From Macrostomum hystrix (taxonomy: Eukaryota; Platyhelminthes; Macrostomidae): a stretch of DNA of 64,000 nucleotides. This document shows, piece by piece, positions 35,840 through 47,271 of the stretch (positions are counted from its first letter, which is position 1; each line of letters starts with the position of its first letter). The notes under the pieces were generated by a model that was not told the DNA's origin, made no database searches, and saw only the letters and a program-made list of their open reading frames with translations. The translations under genes were made by a program, and so were the position numbers. Location: NCBI GenBank assembly GCA_950097015.1, contig CATNEN010000034.1, positions 6,776,501 through 6,840,500 on the forward strand, written 5' to 3'.

Positions 35840-38577
35840 TGTTATAGTGTATAGCAGATGATTGGCCTGTTTAATTGCAACAGTTCAGCTAGTGCTAGAG
35901 CAAGCTATTCACAGCAGCTAGACTCAACTTCTAACTTGTGCTAAGAAAGACCTGCAACTGCAAATATATATATACACCATGGAAGTGTGACGAGATGCTT
36001 TTGTGATGGCTCTTATTCTGCCGTACCACCCATACTAATTACCAGCCAAAACTGTTCTGTTTGCTTTTCTACACAGTCCACAAGCCTAGCGGCGTCTTAT
36101 ATATATACCTCTTGTGAGCATATATTGTGCAGCTTTAATTGGAATCTCTAAGTTCTAGTTTTTAATTGAATTTGAATTTATAGACTAGCTCAGGCTGTAG
36201 CCTTGTTCTCATATCATATCTCTCGACCACAACGCTAACTATAGCTGTGATGATTTGTGAAACACTTTTGGCACTAAAAAACTGCAACCGAGACTGCGCA
36301 GCTAATTGCGTTTGTATTCGGCAAAGCGAATAAAGAACTGACGAAAATCATGACTTAAACTTTATTTGAAGTACACATTATTCGAGTAAAATCAAAACTC
36401 TCTAACATTAGATGTCACACATCATTATGATATTGAGCACCTCATGCAAAAGGGATCGACTGTTTGATTGTAGGCTGTTGTAAGTTATGCTATTGCAACT
36501 GCAAATCGAGGCTAACTGATGGCTTGTATAATGTGTACTTTACTCAGGGCCTGCTCTGCGGGCTCTCTGGGTAAAGTGTGTTAACCCCCCACCCCTTCCT
36601 CCGCCTGTGCGCGCGCGCGGGGTTTTTAAGCCGCCCCTCTGTCTGTCCTGCCGTTCCATCTCGCTGCCCCCGCACGCGTGCGCTAAAAATTTTTTTTTTA
36701 ATTTTAAGCGACCTGCTGGCTCGCTGCCATCCGCTTTGTGCTCGCTGCCACTCTTTGTGCGTTCGCCTTGCTCTTTCTAGGGGTCTGGTGGTTAACAAAC
36801 TTTACCTGCAGGATTTTTGCAAAGATTACTAGGAATTACGTATCTCGTTAGGTAGTCCTTGGATTTTTGTCTGTCATCAACCTTTATCTTGGTGGCTAAT
36901 GTAAGTGACAGAGCTGTCTTAGCGGTATTGTCAGCTAGTTTTTAATGTAAAAAAAGTTTTTCTAGTAGGAATTTAGCTCGTTGTAGACAAACCGTTACTT
37001 CTAACATTAAAACACAACCACAATGTGATCATGTACTGTACACTTTTTATTACAACCAAGCACTCTAGATTTACTATTTTATAGGTAAATTAATTATGAC
37101 TTGAATGGACTTTTGCTTCCCTATTTTAAAATGTGCGCAGTCAACTATTCGGCACTTTTTTAGTTGCAGAAATATTGCAGTAATTTATAATATGACAAGA
37201 CTAAAACTGCGTCTGCAGTGAATTCGTCTCTTTAAAAAAATTGTTTTAGCTACGCTAGGCACTATCAAACTGTATGATTGTACATTTCACAAATATATTA
37301 GACCATTGAAAACCTTCAAATGCTTAGTTTAAAACCTTCAAAACCCTCATGCAAATGCAGGGGTCAAACAAAAAGCTGCGTTTGTATAGGGCTGTAGAAA
37401 TATTTAACACTTTCTCATGCCTTGCATGATAGAAAAGTCTTGTTCTGAGTACTTAGTCTTTCATTATACCCTTTGCCGGAATTTAGTTGTATAAAATCTA
37501 AATAACGAGTATTTTTTATTACAAAAATAATGACTATAGTAGCAATTTTGCCATTTAGATGTAGCTTCGTCCATGCGGCTGAAATTCGTTATCATTTTAA
37601 TTTATATAAAAGTGTTAAATTAAAACTTGAATATTAAAAGTAAAACTGTTTGTCCTGTCATTTCTAGTTTTGTAATTAGAAACAATAGAACTGGCTTTTT
37701 ACATACATCTAATGTCAGAATGTCAGAAGAAAGGTACCTTTTTTGGAAGAAATTATAAATATTATTATTTTTTGTTTAAACTTTTTTGTTAGAATTTTTT
37801 TTTGCGCCTAAAATCTGAAAATACCATTCAGTAACTGAATATGGATATTGAGTCTGGAGTAACCCAGACAACTCTCTTTAGCCTTTGCTAGTGGAAACCA
37901 GGAATGGTAGAAATGGCTCGTCAAATTTTTAAAACTATACAATTTGAAACGTAACTAGCATGAGAGAAAAAATGCTGGTTAACAATATAAAATCTTAAAG
38001 AGGAGAAAACTTTAAGTTTTTGTTTTCTTTCATATTTAGGTATTATACTTTAAATTCACTTTTATTAAGGATTACGGATTTTAATATATTTTTCTGGCGC
38101 GAGGGAATAATGTTGAACTTGCTGAACACATAATACCAGTCTTTGAAATGACTCTTTGATATGACTCTTTGGTATGACTCTTTGAAAATATAGTGTTGCT
38201 TAGTATTTTTTTAGTTCTAGCTGAAATGAAGAATGCAGTAAATTATGTTTTATTTAAGTGTCAATAGAAGATTGCAGCGCCATGCAGATCTAAAAAAGTT
38301 AGTCTATACGAGGGCTATAGTGCTGGGGCACACATCATCTAGGGCAGTCAGACTGAAGTCAGTTCTATTTTTAGCAAAGAGCACGCACGCTCACACTCGC
38401 GCACACACCCGCAGCTCGTCAAAAAGCGGCGAGCCTGCAAGCAAGAGTGGCAGGGAACGAAGCAGCCAGAACCAACGAGCCGAGCGATAGCAGCCGTTTG
38501 TCGATAAAGCAGCAACGCCGCCGCCCAAGCAGCAGACGCAGCCGCAGAACTGCGCGGAGGAGGAGAAGAGCAGCGGC
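35840..38577. other. Intergenic DNA between the divergently transcribed Ly6 and MAP3K genes
   Basis: Mostly AT-rich with no gene seen. It includes a GC-rich inverted-repeat island at 36571-36805 (listed separately). The last 200 bp (38380-38577) becomes CA- and GC-rich and is probably the 5'UTR/promoter of the kinase gene. Confidence 0.5.
36571..36805. mobile_element. Small GC-rich element with TTAA-containing inverted ends
   Basis: GTAAAGTGTGTTAACC at 36571 faces its near-inverse GGTTAACAAACTTTAC at 36790-36805. Inside the two TTAA sites the ends read CCCCCCACCCC and, inverted, CCACCAGACCCCTAGAAAG. The interior is GC-rich in an AT-rich surround. Non-autonomous TTAA-specific (piggyBac-like) element is a possibility only. 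Confidence 0.4.
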
Positions 38578-41500
38578 ATGGCCTGCGCCGTTGAAACACG
38601 GCCAGTGCAGCTGCCGGCTCCACCACCGCAGCAGACAGCAGCGCCTGTGCCGGATCAGCATCATCACCAGCAGCAGGCTCAGGTGCTGCAGGAGATGCTG
38701 TTTGCCTACACAGCCGATGGCAGCGTGGATAAACTGAAGGCGCTGATTAGCCGGCCAGGTGGCCAGCAGCCGGATCTGGACGCTCGCGATTCGTCTAGCG
38801 GCGACACCCCGCTGCTGATGGCCGCCCGGCGGGGCAACCTACCCACGGTACGGCTGCTGCTGCAGCACGGCGTTGACGCCACTGTGCTCAGCCGCGACGG
38901 TGAGTCAGTGTTGGACATTGGCAACAGTCACGTGCGCAAGGCTGTGCTGGATAGACAGCTGACCGCGGATGCTCAGTTTGTGCAGGTAAGTCTGGCAAAA
39001 AATGAAAGATAAAGTTTTTATATTATTAAACTCATGAGCATCAAATACAAAACCTTTCCTGCACCATTAAGGCCTGCTGGCAGGGCTGCCTATCAGGTGT
39101 GCGGCACCACCTGCGCCACCTCACCGAAGACGAGCTGCGCAACGCCCGCAATCGGGATGGCTGCCCGGCCGCAATTCTGCTCGTGCGCGACCTCGAGCGA
39201 ATCGGCCGCCTCACCGAGCAGTTCCGCATCGACTACCGGCCAGCCGAGGTGCTGCGCCTCATTCTCGAGCGCGGCCAGGATATCAACGCCGCCGTGGACT
39301 CGTCGACTGGCCGGTCGCCGTTGCACTTCGTTGCCGCGGCAGCCGGCGGAAGCGGCGGCACCTGGCTGGGAGCCGTAAGGCACGCCAGGCCGCTCCTGAC
39401 GGCCTTGGCGCGAGCCGGGGCGAATCTGGAGGCGCCAGACGCCAGGCAGTACACGCCGCTGCACTGCGCTTGCCTGGCCAAAGCCAGCTCCGCCGTCAAG
39501 GAGCTCCTGGATCTCGGGGCCAGTGTGCGCGCCGCTGGCCTGATGGGCTCGACGCCCCTTCACCTAAGCGCCATGCAGGGCGACGCCGAGTCGGTGGCAC
39601 TTTTGCTTCGTGCAGGCGCCGATCCGAATTCGCCAGACACCAGGCGGACAGACTCCGGTCGATGTGGCGAATTCGACGCGCATTCGCTGCCTGCTGGAGG
39701 GCCGCCCGGATCCACCGGAAAGGCCAGCGGATCGGCCGAGGCGCATTGGCCGATCGCGCACCGAAGTCCCAGAGGTCAAAGCGCCCCCAGCGGAGCCCCA
39801 GCCGATCCGGCTGCCGAGCATCTTCGGCGCCGCGGGGCAGCAGCGTGCAGAAGCTGCTCGAGTACGCGGCCGCAGCGCAAGCCCGCCAACGCTAGCCGCA
39901 GCGGCCGTTGTCTTTCACCGCCATCCATCAGCCCGGTCATCTGACAGTCCCGCTCCGCAGCATTACCGCCGGATGCCTTGGCACAGCCCGGCTCTTGGAG
40001 CAATGCGACAAGACAGCGTGGCGTCAAGTGTCGATAGTCAGCAACTGCCTGCTGACAGCCATCGCGGCGGTGGCCGGAACAGTTCGCGCACTTGCCTGGA
40101 AGACATGGAGGAATCCACCGCGGTCACGCCGCGCTCACTGACTCTGTCGTCATCGTCCTCTGCACCGTCTCTGATGATTGCTGCGACGGCTGTTGCGTCA
40201 CCAACGTCGATTGTAGCGTCGGTCCTCGCAGCCCAGCGCCTCTATTGTGGTGATGAACTCACTCAATCCGATTGCCGAGACCAACGACGAGGCAGCGGAA
40301 GGCGGGTCGCCGCCGCACTCCGCCCGAAGGCCGACCAACGCGGACAGCCAGGCGCCTCGTCAGTCGTCTTCGACGGTGTTCGGCCGCCGGCTGCCGATTG
40401 CCAAAGGTTCGTTGCGCATGTCATCGCCGACTGCCGTAAGCCATGGAGTCTCAGTCGGTCTGGGCGCCAGGAGCAAGACAGAGGCCCAGATTAACCTGAC
40501 TCTGCCGGGGGCTGATCTGGCTGCTACCGCGGCCGCCCCTACGCAGCCCTTGACGCCCGCCTTGCGATCTAGTCGCAAGAACGCTGTCGGCTTAGCGACG
40601 AAGATTAAAACGTCTTCCTTGGCTTCGCCAGCTTCCAGCGAGCCCGAAGCAGAGGCGTCAGCCAACATCGACATCGTGGCAAACGGCGAACCTTCGTCGA
40701 GTCAACAGCCAGCAAAGCTACCCGCGAAACAGCGACAGCAGCCGATATCGGCGCCTAAACGACTTGCCCCGGCACCAGCTCGGAAGCGCGCTGGCGTCGC
40801 TGTCACCCTGCGAAAGAAGCAGCAACAGCAGCAGCAGCAGCAGCAGACTCGTAACGGCCCGAAGAAGGCGAATTCAAGCAAGACCCAAGCGTTACAGCCG
40901 CCAATTATTCAGTCAGACGAAGCCGATGCTCCGGCCGAGGTGTCCGGCGTGGAGTCCGGCCCCGGCTGGCTGGTGACGGCAACGCGAGTCGATGGCGGAG
41001 CCGGCGTCCAACTGCTGGCTGCGCAGTCACCTGCGGCGGTGGCGGCGGCGCCCGCCCTGAGCCCCTACCCGGTGCTGCGCTCCATTGGCTGCGACGATCG
41101 GACACTGCTATCTGAGATCCCTGAGGTGCTCGACGCGGAGCCGACCGATACCGACTGCGACGATGAACAGGCGACGGTGACTTCATCGCCAGTGGGCCGA
41201 ACGCAGCCGGATGCCGTCTTCTTTCCGCCTGAAGTAGCCACCGAGTTTGGCCCGGCTGGCTCGGGTGGTGCCACAGGAGGCTCAGATCCGCTGAACGACA
41301 CCATCTCCAGCGTGTCTTCGGCGGCGAGTGGTCGCGATGGCGACGACGGAGACGGTATCTACTGGCGCCAGGGCCCCAAGCTAGGCTCCGGCAGCTTCGG
41401 CGTGGTGCGCCAGGGACTCACGGAGGCTGGGCGCATTATCGCCGTTAAGCAGGTGCGAATGTTTTATTTTCATGGTGCTTGCTTGCTTCACAGTGCATGA

Positions 41501-44035
41501 GATCCTCTGAGAAAAATATGTTCTATAGGCTCTATAGATTAGTCAAGTTGAACTAGAGTTTAACATACTTTTCGACTTCCAATTTAGATCTCCCAAGCTA
41601 CTCCAGCTAGCATCCCACCCTACTCAGATCCCAAGCTACTCCAGCTAGCATCCCACCCTACTCAGATCCCAAGCTACTCCAGCTTGCATCCTGTCTCCAC
41701 CGCAGATCAGCATTGAGCGCGAGGACTCATCCGTGGAAACTGAGCTGCGGCGCATCCGTCAGGAGGTGGAAATCTTGCGCAACCTGCGCCACCGCAACAT
41801 TGTGCAGCTGCTGGGCACCCGTTGCGTTGGTGACATGTTCTACATCATCATGGAGTTCGTGCCAGGTGGCAGCATCCGCGGCCTGCTCGACAGATACGGT
41901 CCGCTGTCGGAGCGAGTCTGCCGGCGCTACCTCCGCCAGGTGGTCAGCGGGGTGGCTTTCCTGCACGAGAACGGCGTAGTTCACCGCGACATCAAGGTAG
42001 AATAATAATTGTTTCATGTTTGATAATTGTTGCGAACAAATTTGTGACGAATTTGACACACGGATCTGACGTAGGGCCACAACATCATGGTGACGGACGC
42101 CGGCGTAATCAAACTGATTGACTTCGGCTGCGCCAAGCGACTGCACGCTACGCAGATGTCTCTCTCGGGCAAGCGAGCCCAGCAGCAGATGTCGCTGGAG
42201 GGTACGCCGTACTGGATGGCGCCCGAGGTGGTGCTGGAGGCTGGGCACGGCGCCAAATCTGACTGCTGGTCAGTTGGCTGCACACTGCTGGAGATGGCCA
42301 CGACCCAGCCGCCATTTGCTGACATGCCGCCGATGGCTGCCATCTTCGCCATCGGCAACGGACAGCCGAAGCCGCCGCCTTTGCCGGTGGATTTTTCAGC
42401 TGATGCGCACGCCTTCTATGCCGGCTGTCTGGCCAGGGATCAGGCACTGCGGCCAGCCGCCCAGGATTTGGCCAGGCACCGCTTCCTGCGGCCCAGATCG
42501 CGGTGAGACAGAGGGCGTGGAGGCTTGGACTAGGAAAAGTGTGCTGCCAGGACTGGGGGAGTGGGTGCTGCCAGACTGGGGGAGTGGGTGCTGCCAGACT
42601 GGGGGCGTGTGTGCTGCCAGACTGGGTTAGTGTGTGCTGCCAGACTGGGTTAGTGTGTGCTGCCAGACTGGGGGAGTGGGTGCTGCCAGACTGGGGGAGT
42701 GGGTTCTGCCAGACTGGGGGAGTGGGTGCTGCCAGACTGGGGGGAGTGGGTGCTGCCAGACTGGGGAGTGGGTGCTGCCAGACTGGGGGAGTGGGTGCTG
42801 CCAGACTGGGGGAGTGGGTTCTGCCAGACTGGGGAGTGGGTTCTGCCAGACTGGGGGGAGTGGGTGCTGCCAGACTGGGGAGTGGGTGCTGCCAGACTGG
42901 GGAGTGGGTTCTGCCAGACTGGGGGGAGTGGGTTCTGCCAGACTGGGGGAGTGGGTGCTGCCAGACTGGGGGAGTGGGTGCTGCCAGACTGGGGGAGTGG
43001 GTGCTGCCAGACTGGGGGAGTGGGTGCTGCCAGACTGGGGGAGTGGGTGCTGCCAGACTGGGGGAGTGGGGTGCTGCCAGACTGGGGGAGTGGGTGCTGC
43101 CAGACTGGGGGAGTGGGTTCTGCCAGACTGGGGAGTGGGTTCTGCCAGACTGGGGGGAGTGGGTGCTGCCAGACTGGGGGAGTGGGTGCTGCCAGACTGG
43201 GGAGTGGGTTCTGCCAGACTGGGGGGAGTGGGTGCTGCCAGACTGGGGGAGTGGGTGCTGCCAGACTGGGGAGTGGGTTCTGCCAGACTGGGGGGAGTGG
43301 GTTCTGCCAGACTGGGGGAGTGGGTGCTGCCAGACTGGGGGGAGTGGGTGCTGCCAGACTGGGGGAGTGGGTTCTGCCAGACTGGGGGGAGTGGGTGCTG
43401 CCAGACTGGGGGAGTGGGTTCTGCCAGACTGGGGGGAGTGGGTGCTGCCAGACTGGGGGAGTGGGTGCTGCCAGACTGGGGAGTGGGTTCTGCCAGACTG
43501 GGGAGTGGGTGCTGCCAGACTGGGGGGAGTGGGTGCTGCCAGACTGGGGAGTGGGTTCTGCCAGACTGGGGAGTGGGTTCTGCCAGACTGGGGAGTGGGT
43601 TCTGCCAGACTGGGGAGTGGGTTCTGCCAGACTGGGGAGTGGGTGCTGCCAGACTGGGGGAGTGGGTGCTGCCAGACTGGGGGGAGTGGGTGCTGCCAGA
43701 CTGGGGGAGTGGGTTCTGCCAGACTGGGGGGAGTGGGTGCTGCCAGACTGGGGGGAGTGGGTGCTGCCAGACTGGGGGGAGTGGGTGCTGCCAGACTGGG
43801 GGAGTGGGTGCTGCCAGACTGGGGGAGTGGGTGCTGCCAGACTGGTGGGATTGGGTTCTGGGCTCTGAGAATGTGGGAGTGTGTTAGGAATAGTAATTCC
43901 TTAAAGTACATGCAGCTGATATCAGTATTCTCTACTAGTCAAGCTAAGCTGCGAGTATTTGTCGCAAAAACCTATTCTCTTAGAGCTGAGAGCGGCGGCG
44001 CAAGCGGCGGCAGTGTCAGCAGCGGCGGCCTTTGA
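38578..44035 (+). CDS. Ankyrin-repeat MAP3K19-like (STE11/MEKK) protein kinase, with two apparent 1-bp frameshifts
   Basis: Five exons: 38578-38985, 39072-41452, 41706-41996, 42075-42502 and 43984-44035, about 1,185 residues once the shifts are allowed for. Residues about 70-290 are ankyrin repeats (GDTPLLMAARRGNLPTVRLLL, YTPLHCACLAKASSAVKELL, STPLHLSAMQGDAESVALLL). A long low-complexity linker with a poly-Q run (40819-40849) follows. The C-terminal kinase domain (about 898-1165) has GSGSFG, AVKQ, HRDIKGHN, DFG and a GTPYWMAPE activation segment. IKLIDFGCAKR and MEFVPGGSI most resemble MAP3K19/YSK4. The TGA after LRPRSR lies inside a GTGAGA donor; splicing to a TCTTAG acceptor adds a Gly/Ser tail and a new stop. 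The frame shifts by one base near 39648 and near 40221, exactly accounting for the exon 2 length being 3n+2. Expected role: MAPK cascade activation. Confidence 0.88.
40819..40849 (+). repeat. CAG/CAA tract (poly-Gln) in the kinase linker
   Basis: Ten consecutive Gln codons preceded by LRKK within the low-complexity linker between ankyrin repeats and kinase domain. Confidence 0.9.
41585..41700. repeat. 38 bp repeat, about 2.7 copies, in kinase-gene intron 2
   Basis: Tandem copies of a unit containing AAGCTACTCCAGCTAGCATC lie immediately before the exon 3 acceptor. This looks like an early-stage version of the large arrays in other introns. Confidence 0.85.
42537..43855. repeat. 22-24 bp minisatellite in the last intron of the kinase gene
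   Basis: About 57 units of GAGTGGGTGCTGCCAGACTG plus 2-5 G, with a GTTCTG variant. Length variation in the G-run shifts frame from unit to unit, and all three forward frames stay open for 400-510 codons. It lies between the GTGAGA donor at 42503 and the exon 5 acceptor, so it is intronic if exon 5 is real. Confidence 0.95.
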
Positions 44036-46004
44036 ACTGGTTTTCGCAGTTGTTTTAGAAAACAATCTTTTATATCTCCCAGTGATTTAGCATAATTAAT
44101 AATAGCACTCATTTTATTAATTTATGGCAAGAATGTCCTTTTGATAGGCTTAAACTCCTTGAGGATGATAGATAACAGATCCATGAGGATGATGAAATAC
44201 AATTATATTATTTTCCAATTGTCAGTGCAGTTGCATAGGTGTCTTGGCAGTTCTTCGGTCGCTGATGTTTGTTTGATTCCACTCTAAAGTAAACCTTTAA
44301 TCACAATAGTTTTCATTTTCATTAGAATTTTTTTCTCATTTTATTAAACCTAAATTGAGACTGCTCAAATTCTATTTTTATTGTTCTAAGTGCATATGTA
44401 TAATATGTATAACTGTGTAAAAGGCTTCACGCCAGACGCTGCTTTCTCAAAGTCACTTTTAAAGTACTTTTCGGCTTCAAAGTCTCATTTCAAACTGAAA
44501 TTAAAACGATACGTATGTAGATTTTCAAATGTTTCGCTGAAGCTATTGTACTTGTACTTTTATTGAATAGCCACAAACACTTCAATCATGCGTGTGCCTT
44601 TTAGTGTCAAGAAATGGATCGCTTGCTGTTCTTTTTTTATTTTTTTCGTTTTTACTGGCCCTTTTGGCAACTTTAATTAAATAGTTTCCTGCAGACTGCT
44701 TTCCAAATTGTTACTGTACATAGATCATAACTCAATACTCTTTTCAGAAACCTACTGCATACGTCTGTGCCTGAAAATAGTTTCTTTGCTTTTGTTTTCA
44801 TAGTATCGCAAGATTTTCTTACATTTTTTGTTTTCCCGCACATTTTGCCTCGGATTTACTGATAGTGCTAGATGCATCAGTGCCGTGTTTTTTGTCTCAT
44901 AATTCCAAAATAAAATACGAGCGTAGCTTGCAAATCATGATCACGATAATGATCTTGGGAATCTAAATTTCTACTAGACAAGGTGGGTCACATACATAAT
45001 ATAGAGATTGATAGAACTGGTTTCCAAGAATTGCAAAAGACTAAGCACCATCGACCAATAAAGTAGCTCCTCAAACTATAGCATTTCAGTAGTCTGTTAC
45101 GCTTGTCAAACTAGTAAAATGTTAAAGTAACACGAAATGCAGCATCTTCTAATTAAGCTGCTCTGACTTCTGAACATTCATTTAAATAAACAAAGGCAAC
45201 GTATGCACTTCAGAGCTGATGCTTGTTCGCTTTTTTCAAGTGCGCAAATTACCATAAATAGTGTGGTATAGCAAACACTCTAAACGAGTAAGCACTAGTA
45301 TGATCTTTTAGTTACATGGGCAGTCTCAATTTATTTACACTTTATGGCTCCAGTCAGATAATTTTCATCATATCGAAGTTTTTTCAGAAACAAAATACTC
45401 GTATTACTGAAGCATGGATGGCGACTGTTTACATTTATCCACTAAGTACACAAACCCAATCAAATATGTTCTAAGAGCTAACATATGATTTTTGACCAAT
45501 GCAAAATTATAATTTAACATAGGCATTGAAAAGCACCACCAAGTGGAGAATCTTGACTTTTTAGAAACAGAGATGTAAAAAAATTATTTGCTGAGTAATT
45601 ATTATTAGTGTTAGGCATTATTTTAGATTTCTTCTCTACTGAGAAGTTTGAACTTTTGAGTGGCAAACAATATATTTAAAAACGAATTCAGTTAGCTAAC
45701 TGAGTTTTTATTTTTTTTCTGTAAACTGAGCCATGGAACAATCTGGTTGCTTACATACATTGCTACATTGTCATCCTAAATTGATTCAACAATTTTTGCT
45801 GAGTAATGACAGTAGGCCTAGCTAAGAAAATATTTTATATTTGTCAAAAAGATGTTAACTTCTATATAAAAAAGTAGTTCATGAAAAATCTTAATATTGA
45901 AAGAAGTATGCATAATGTCTTAAACTTTTATGCTTTAGCATGATAGGTTTAAATAAATTCAATTCAACAACAATTATACAGCACAAAAGAGTTCACCCAA
46001 TCAT
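44036..46004. other. AT-rich intergenic DNA, no gene seen
   Basis: About 2 kb between the 3' ends of the kinase gene and the small membrane-protein gene, which converge here. No supported ORF or array. Confidence 0.5.
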
Positions 46005-46682
46005 TCAAGTTGAATAATTGGCCTGCATTGTTATGGGGCCTTGAAATGTGACATTCTTACAAAATGCCAATCCATGAACCATCTTGCTGTTAAGGTGATG
46101 AGCTGTTTGGCAAACTAAAAGAAATGTTTGACGCTTTACTTTTTTAAACATGAAATGAGACATATAGACAAATATCCATGGATATCAATGCACATTGACT
46201 TACTCAAAGGGATTTGTTGTTGAAACTTTTGTAGTGCACTTTGAAATGCTATGATGAAGGCCAAAAAGTTATAGATTACAAAGACGAATAATATCAATGC
46301 CAGCGTGAAGACAATACACAAGGTAACTTGAATTCGCGGACTGCTGCAATAGGAAGCAATTAAAAAATATGACAGTGACCATCTAGAAAAACTACAACAC
46401 ACAATTCAAATATTTTCCTTAAAAAAGACGCTACTGAACACAGAATCTAAAAGTTAGACAAATAGTCCAAGCCAAATCAAACTCCATGACGCAATTAATA
46501 ATTACAGTTTTTATCATATTTCATACAACTTACAATGTTGTGAAGCCCTGTTTCCTCTTCTTTGGTCCATTCAAAAAAACGTCCGATGAATCGCTGTCAC
46601 GATCTTCATCATCTTCATCGACGATAACATAATTGTAATTAGTTTCAGGCTTTCCTGCATCTTTTTTTCTTTCGTAAGCCAT
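46005..46682 (-). CDS. Small single-pass membrane protein, unknown family
   Basis: I do not recognise this protein. Three minus-strand exons, 46682-46534, 46343-46204 and 46114-46005, connect in phase through GTAAGT donors and TTGCAG/TTTTAG acceptors to give about 132 residues. An acidic N-terminal segment (VDEDDEDRDSDSSD) and a basic patch KKRK precede one strong hydrophobic helix (TLCIVFTLALILFVFVIYNFL). The positive residues on the N-terminal side suggest N-in, C-out topology. The predicted exterior tail has one NVT glycosylation sequon. An in-frame ATG 33 nt upstream (46715) is an alternative start, but TCATAATAG just before the chosen ATG could be a trans-splice acceptor. If the middle donor is not used, the frame runs on to a stop at 46136. 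The matching phases and perfect donors are the main support. Confidence 0.6.
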
Positions 46683-46715
46683 TCGATTAAGTCTATTATG
46701 AAGCACAAGTGACAT

Positions 46716-47271
46716 GCCAAATTTAAACCTTCAATAAGGGAAACATTGAGCACGCGCGGTGGTCAAGGTAGAAAAAAATATATCAAAAGTTGAAGTTGAA
46801 GTCTAATGTTTTTAATAGTGCAAAACGTTTAACAAAACATGTAGTAAGTTTATAAAATTAGCGAGAAAAATATATAAAATAATAGTTTTGCAGAGTGGAT
46901 GCAAAAGCATTACTAGAACTCTATAGTATACTTTGTGTTGGAAGCATTGACGCGACAAATTTTAAATTATACTTTTTATTTCCATGATTAAACATCTTTA
47001 AAAAATGAAATCATGTCATAGAAACTCATATCTTCCTTTCTGCCTTATCAGTTGTTCAAAAACCGATAAGAAAACATTAGTGAGTCTACTGAAATACCGT
47101 GCTTAAATATAGGATTTCTTACAAAAAATCTAGAGCCACTATTATTCTCGGGAACAGAAGGGTCAATCTTTCCGCGTCGTAGCCTAGCAGCAGTTATTAT
47201 TATTTTTTGCATTATAGGCGCTGCTTTAAATTCTATAGCTGACTGGATTTAGCATACATTTAATTGAGAAT
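46716..47271. other. Divergent intergenic region, no gene seen
   Basis: 556 bp of AT-rich DNA between the divergently transcribed small membrane-protein gene and GIPC; probably holds both promoters. Confidence 0.5.

Noticed and set aside
38348-38737. Arg- and Ala-rich ORFs overlapping the kinase start on both strands
   Set aside because: Shadow frames of the GC-rich first exon and 5'UTR of the kinase gene.
42503-43887. Three 400-510 codon ORFs after the kinase
   Set aside because: G-run length variants of a 22-24 bp repeat keep all frames open. Only the last 17 codons in one frame are supported, as an exon reached by splicing.
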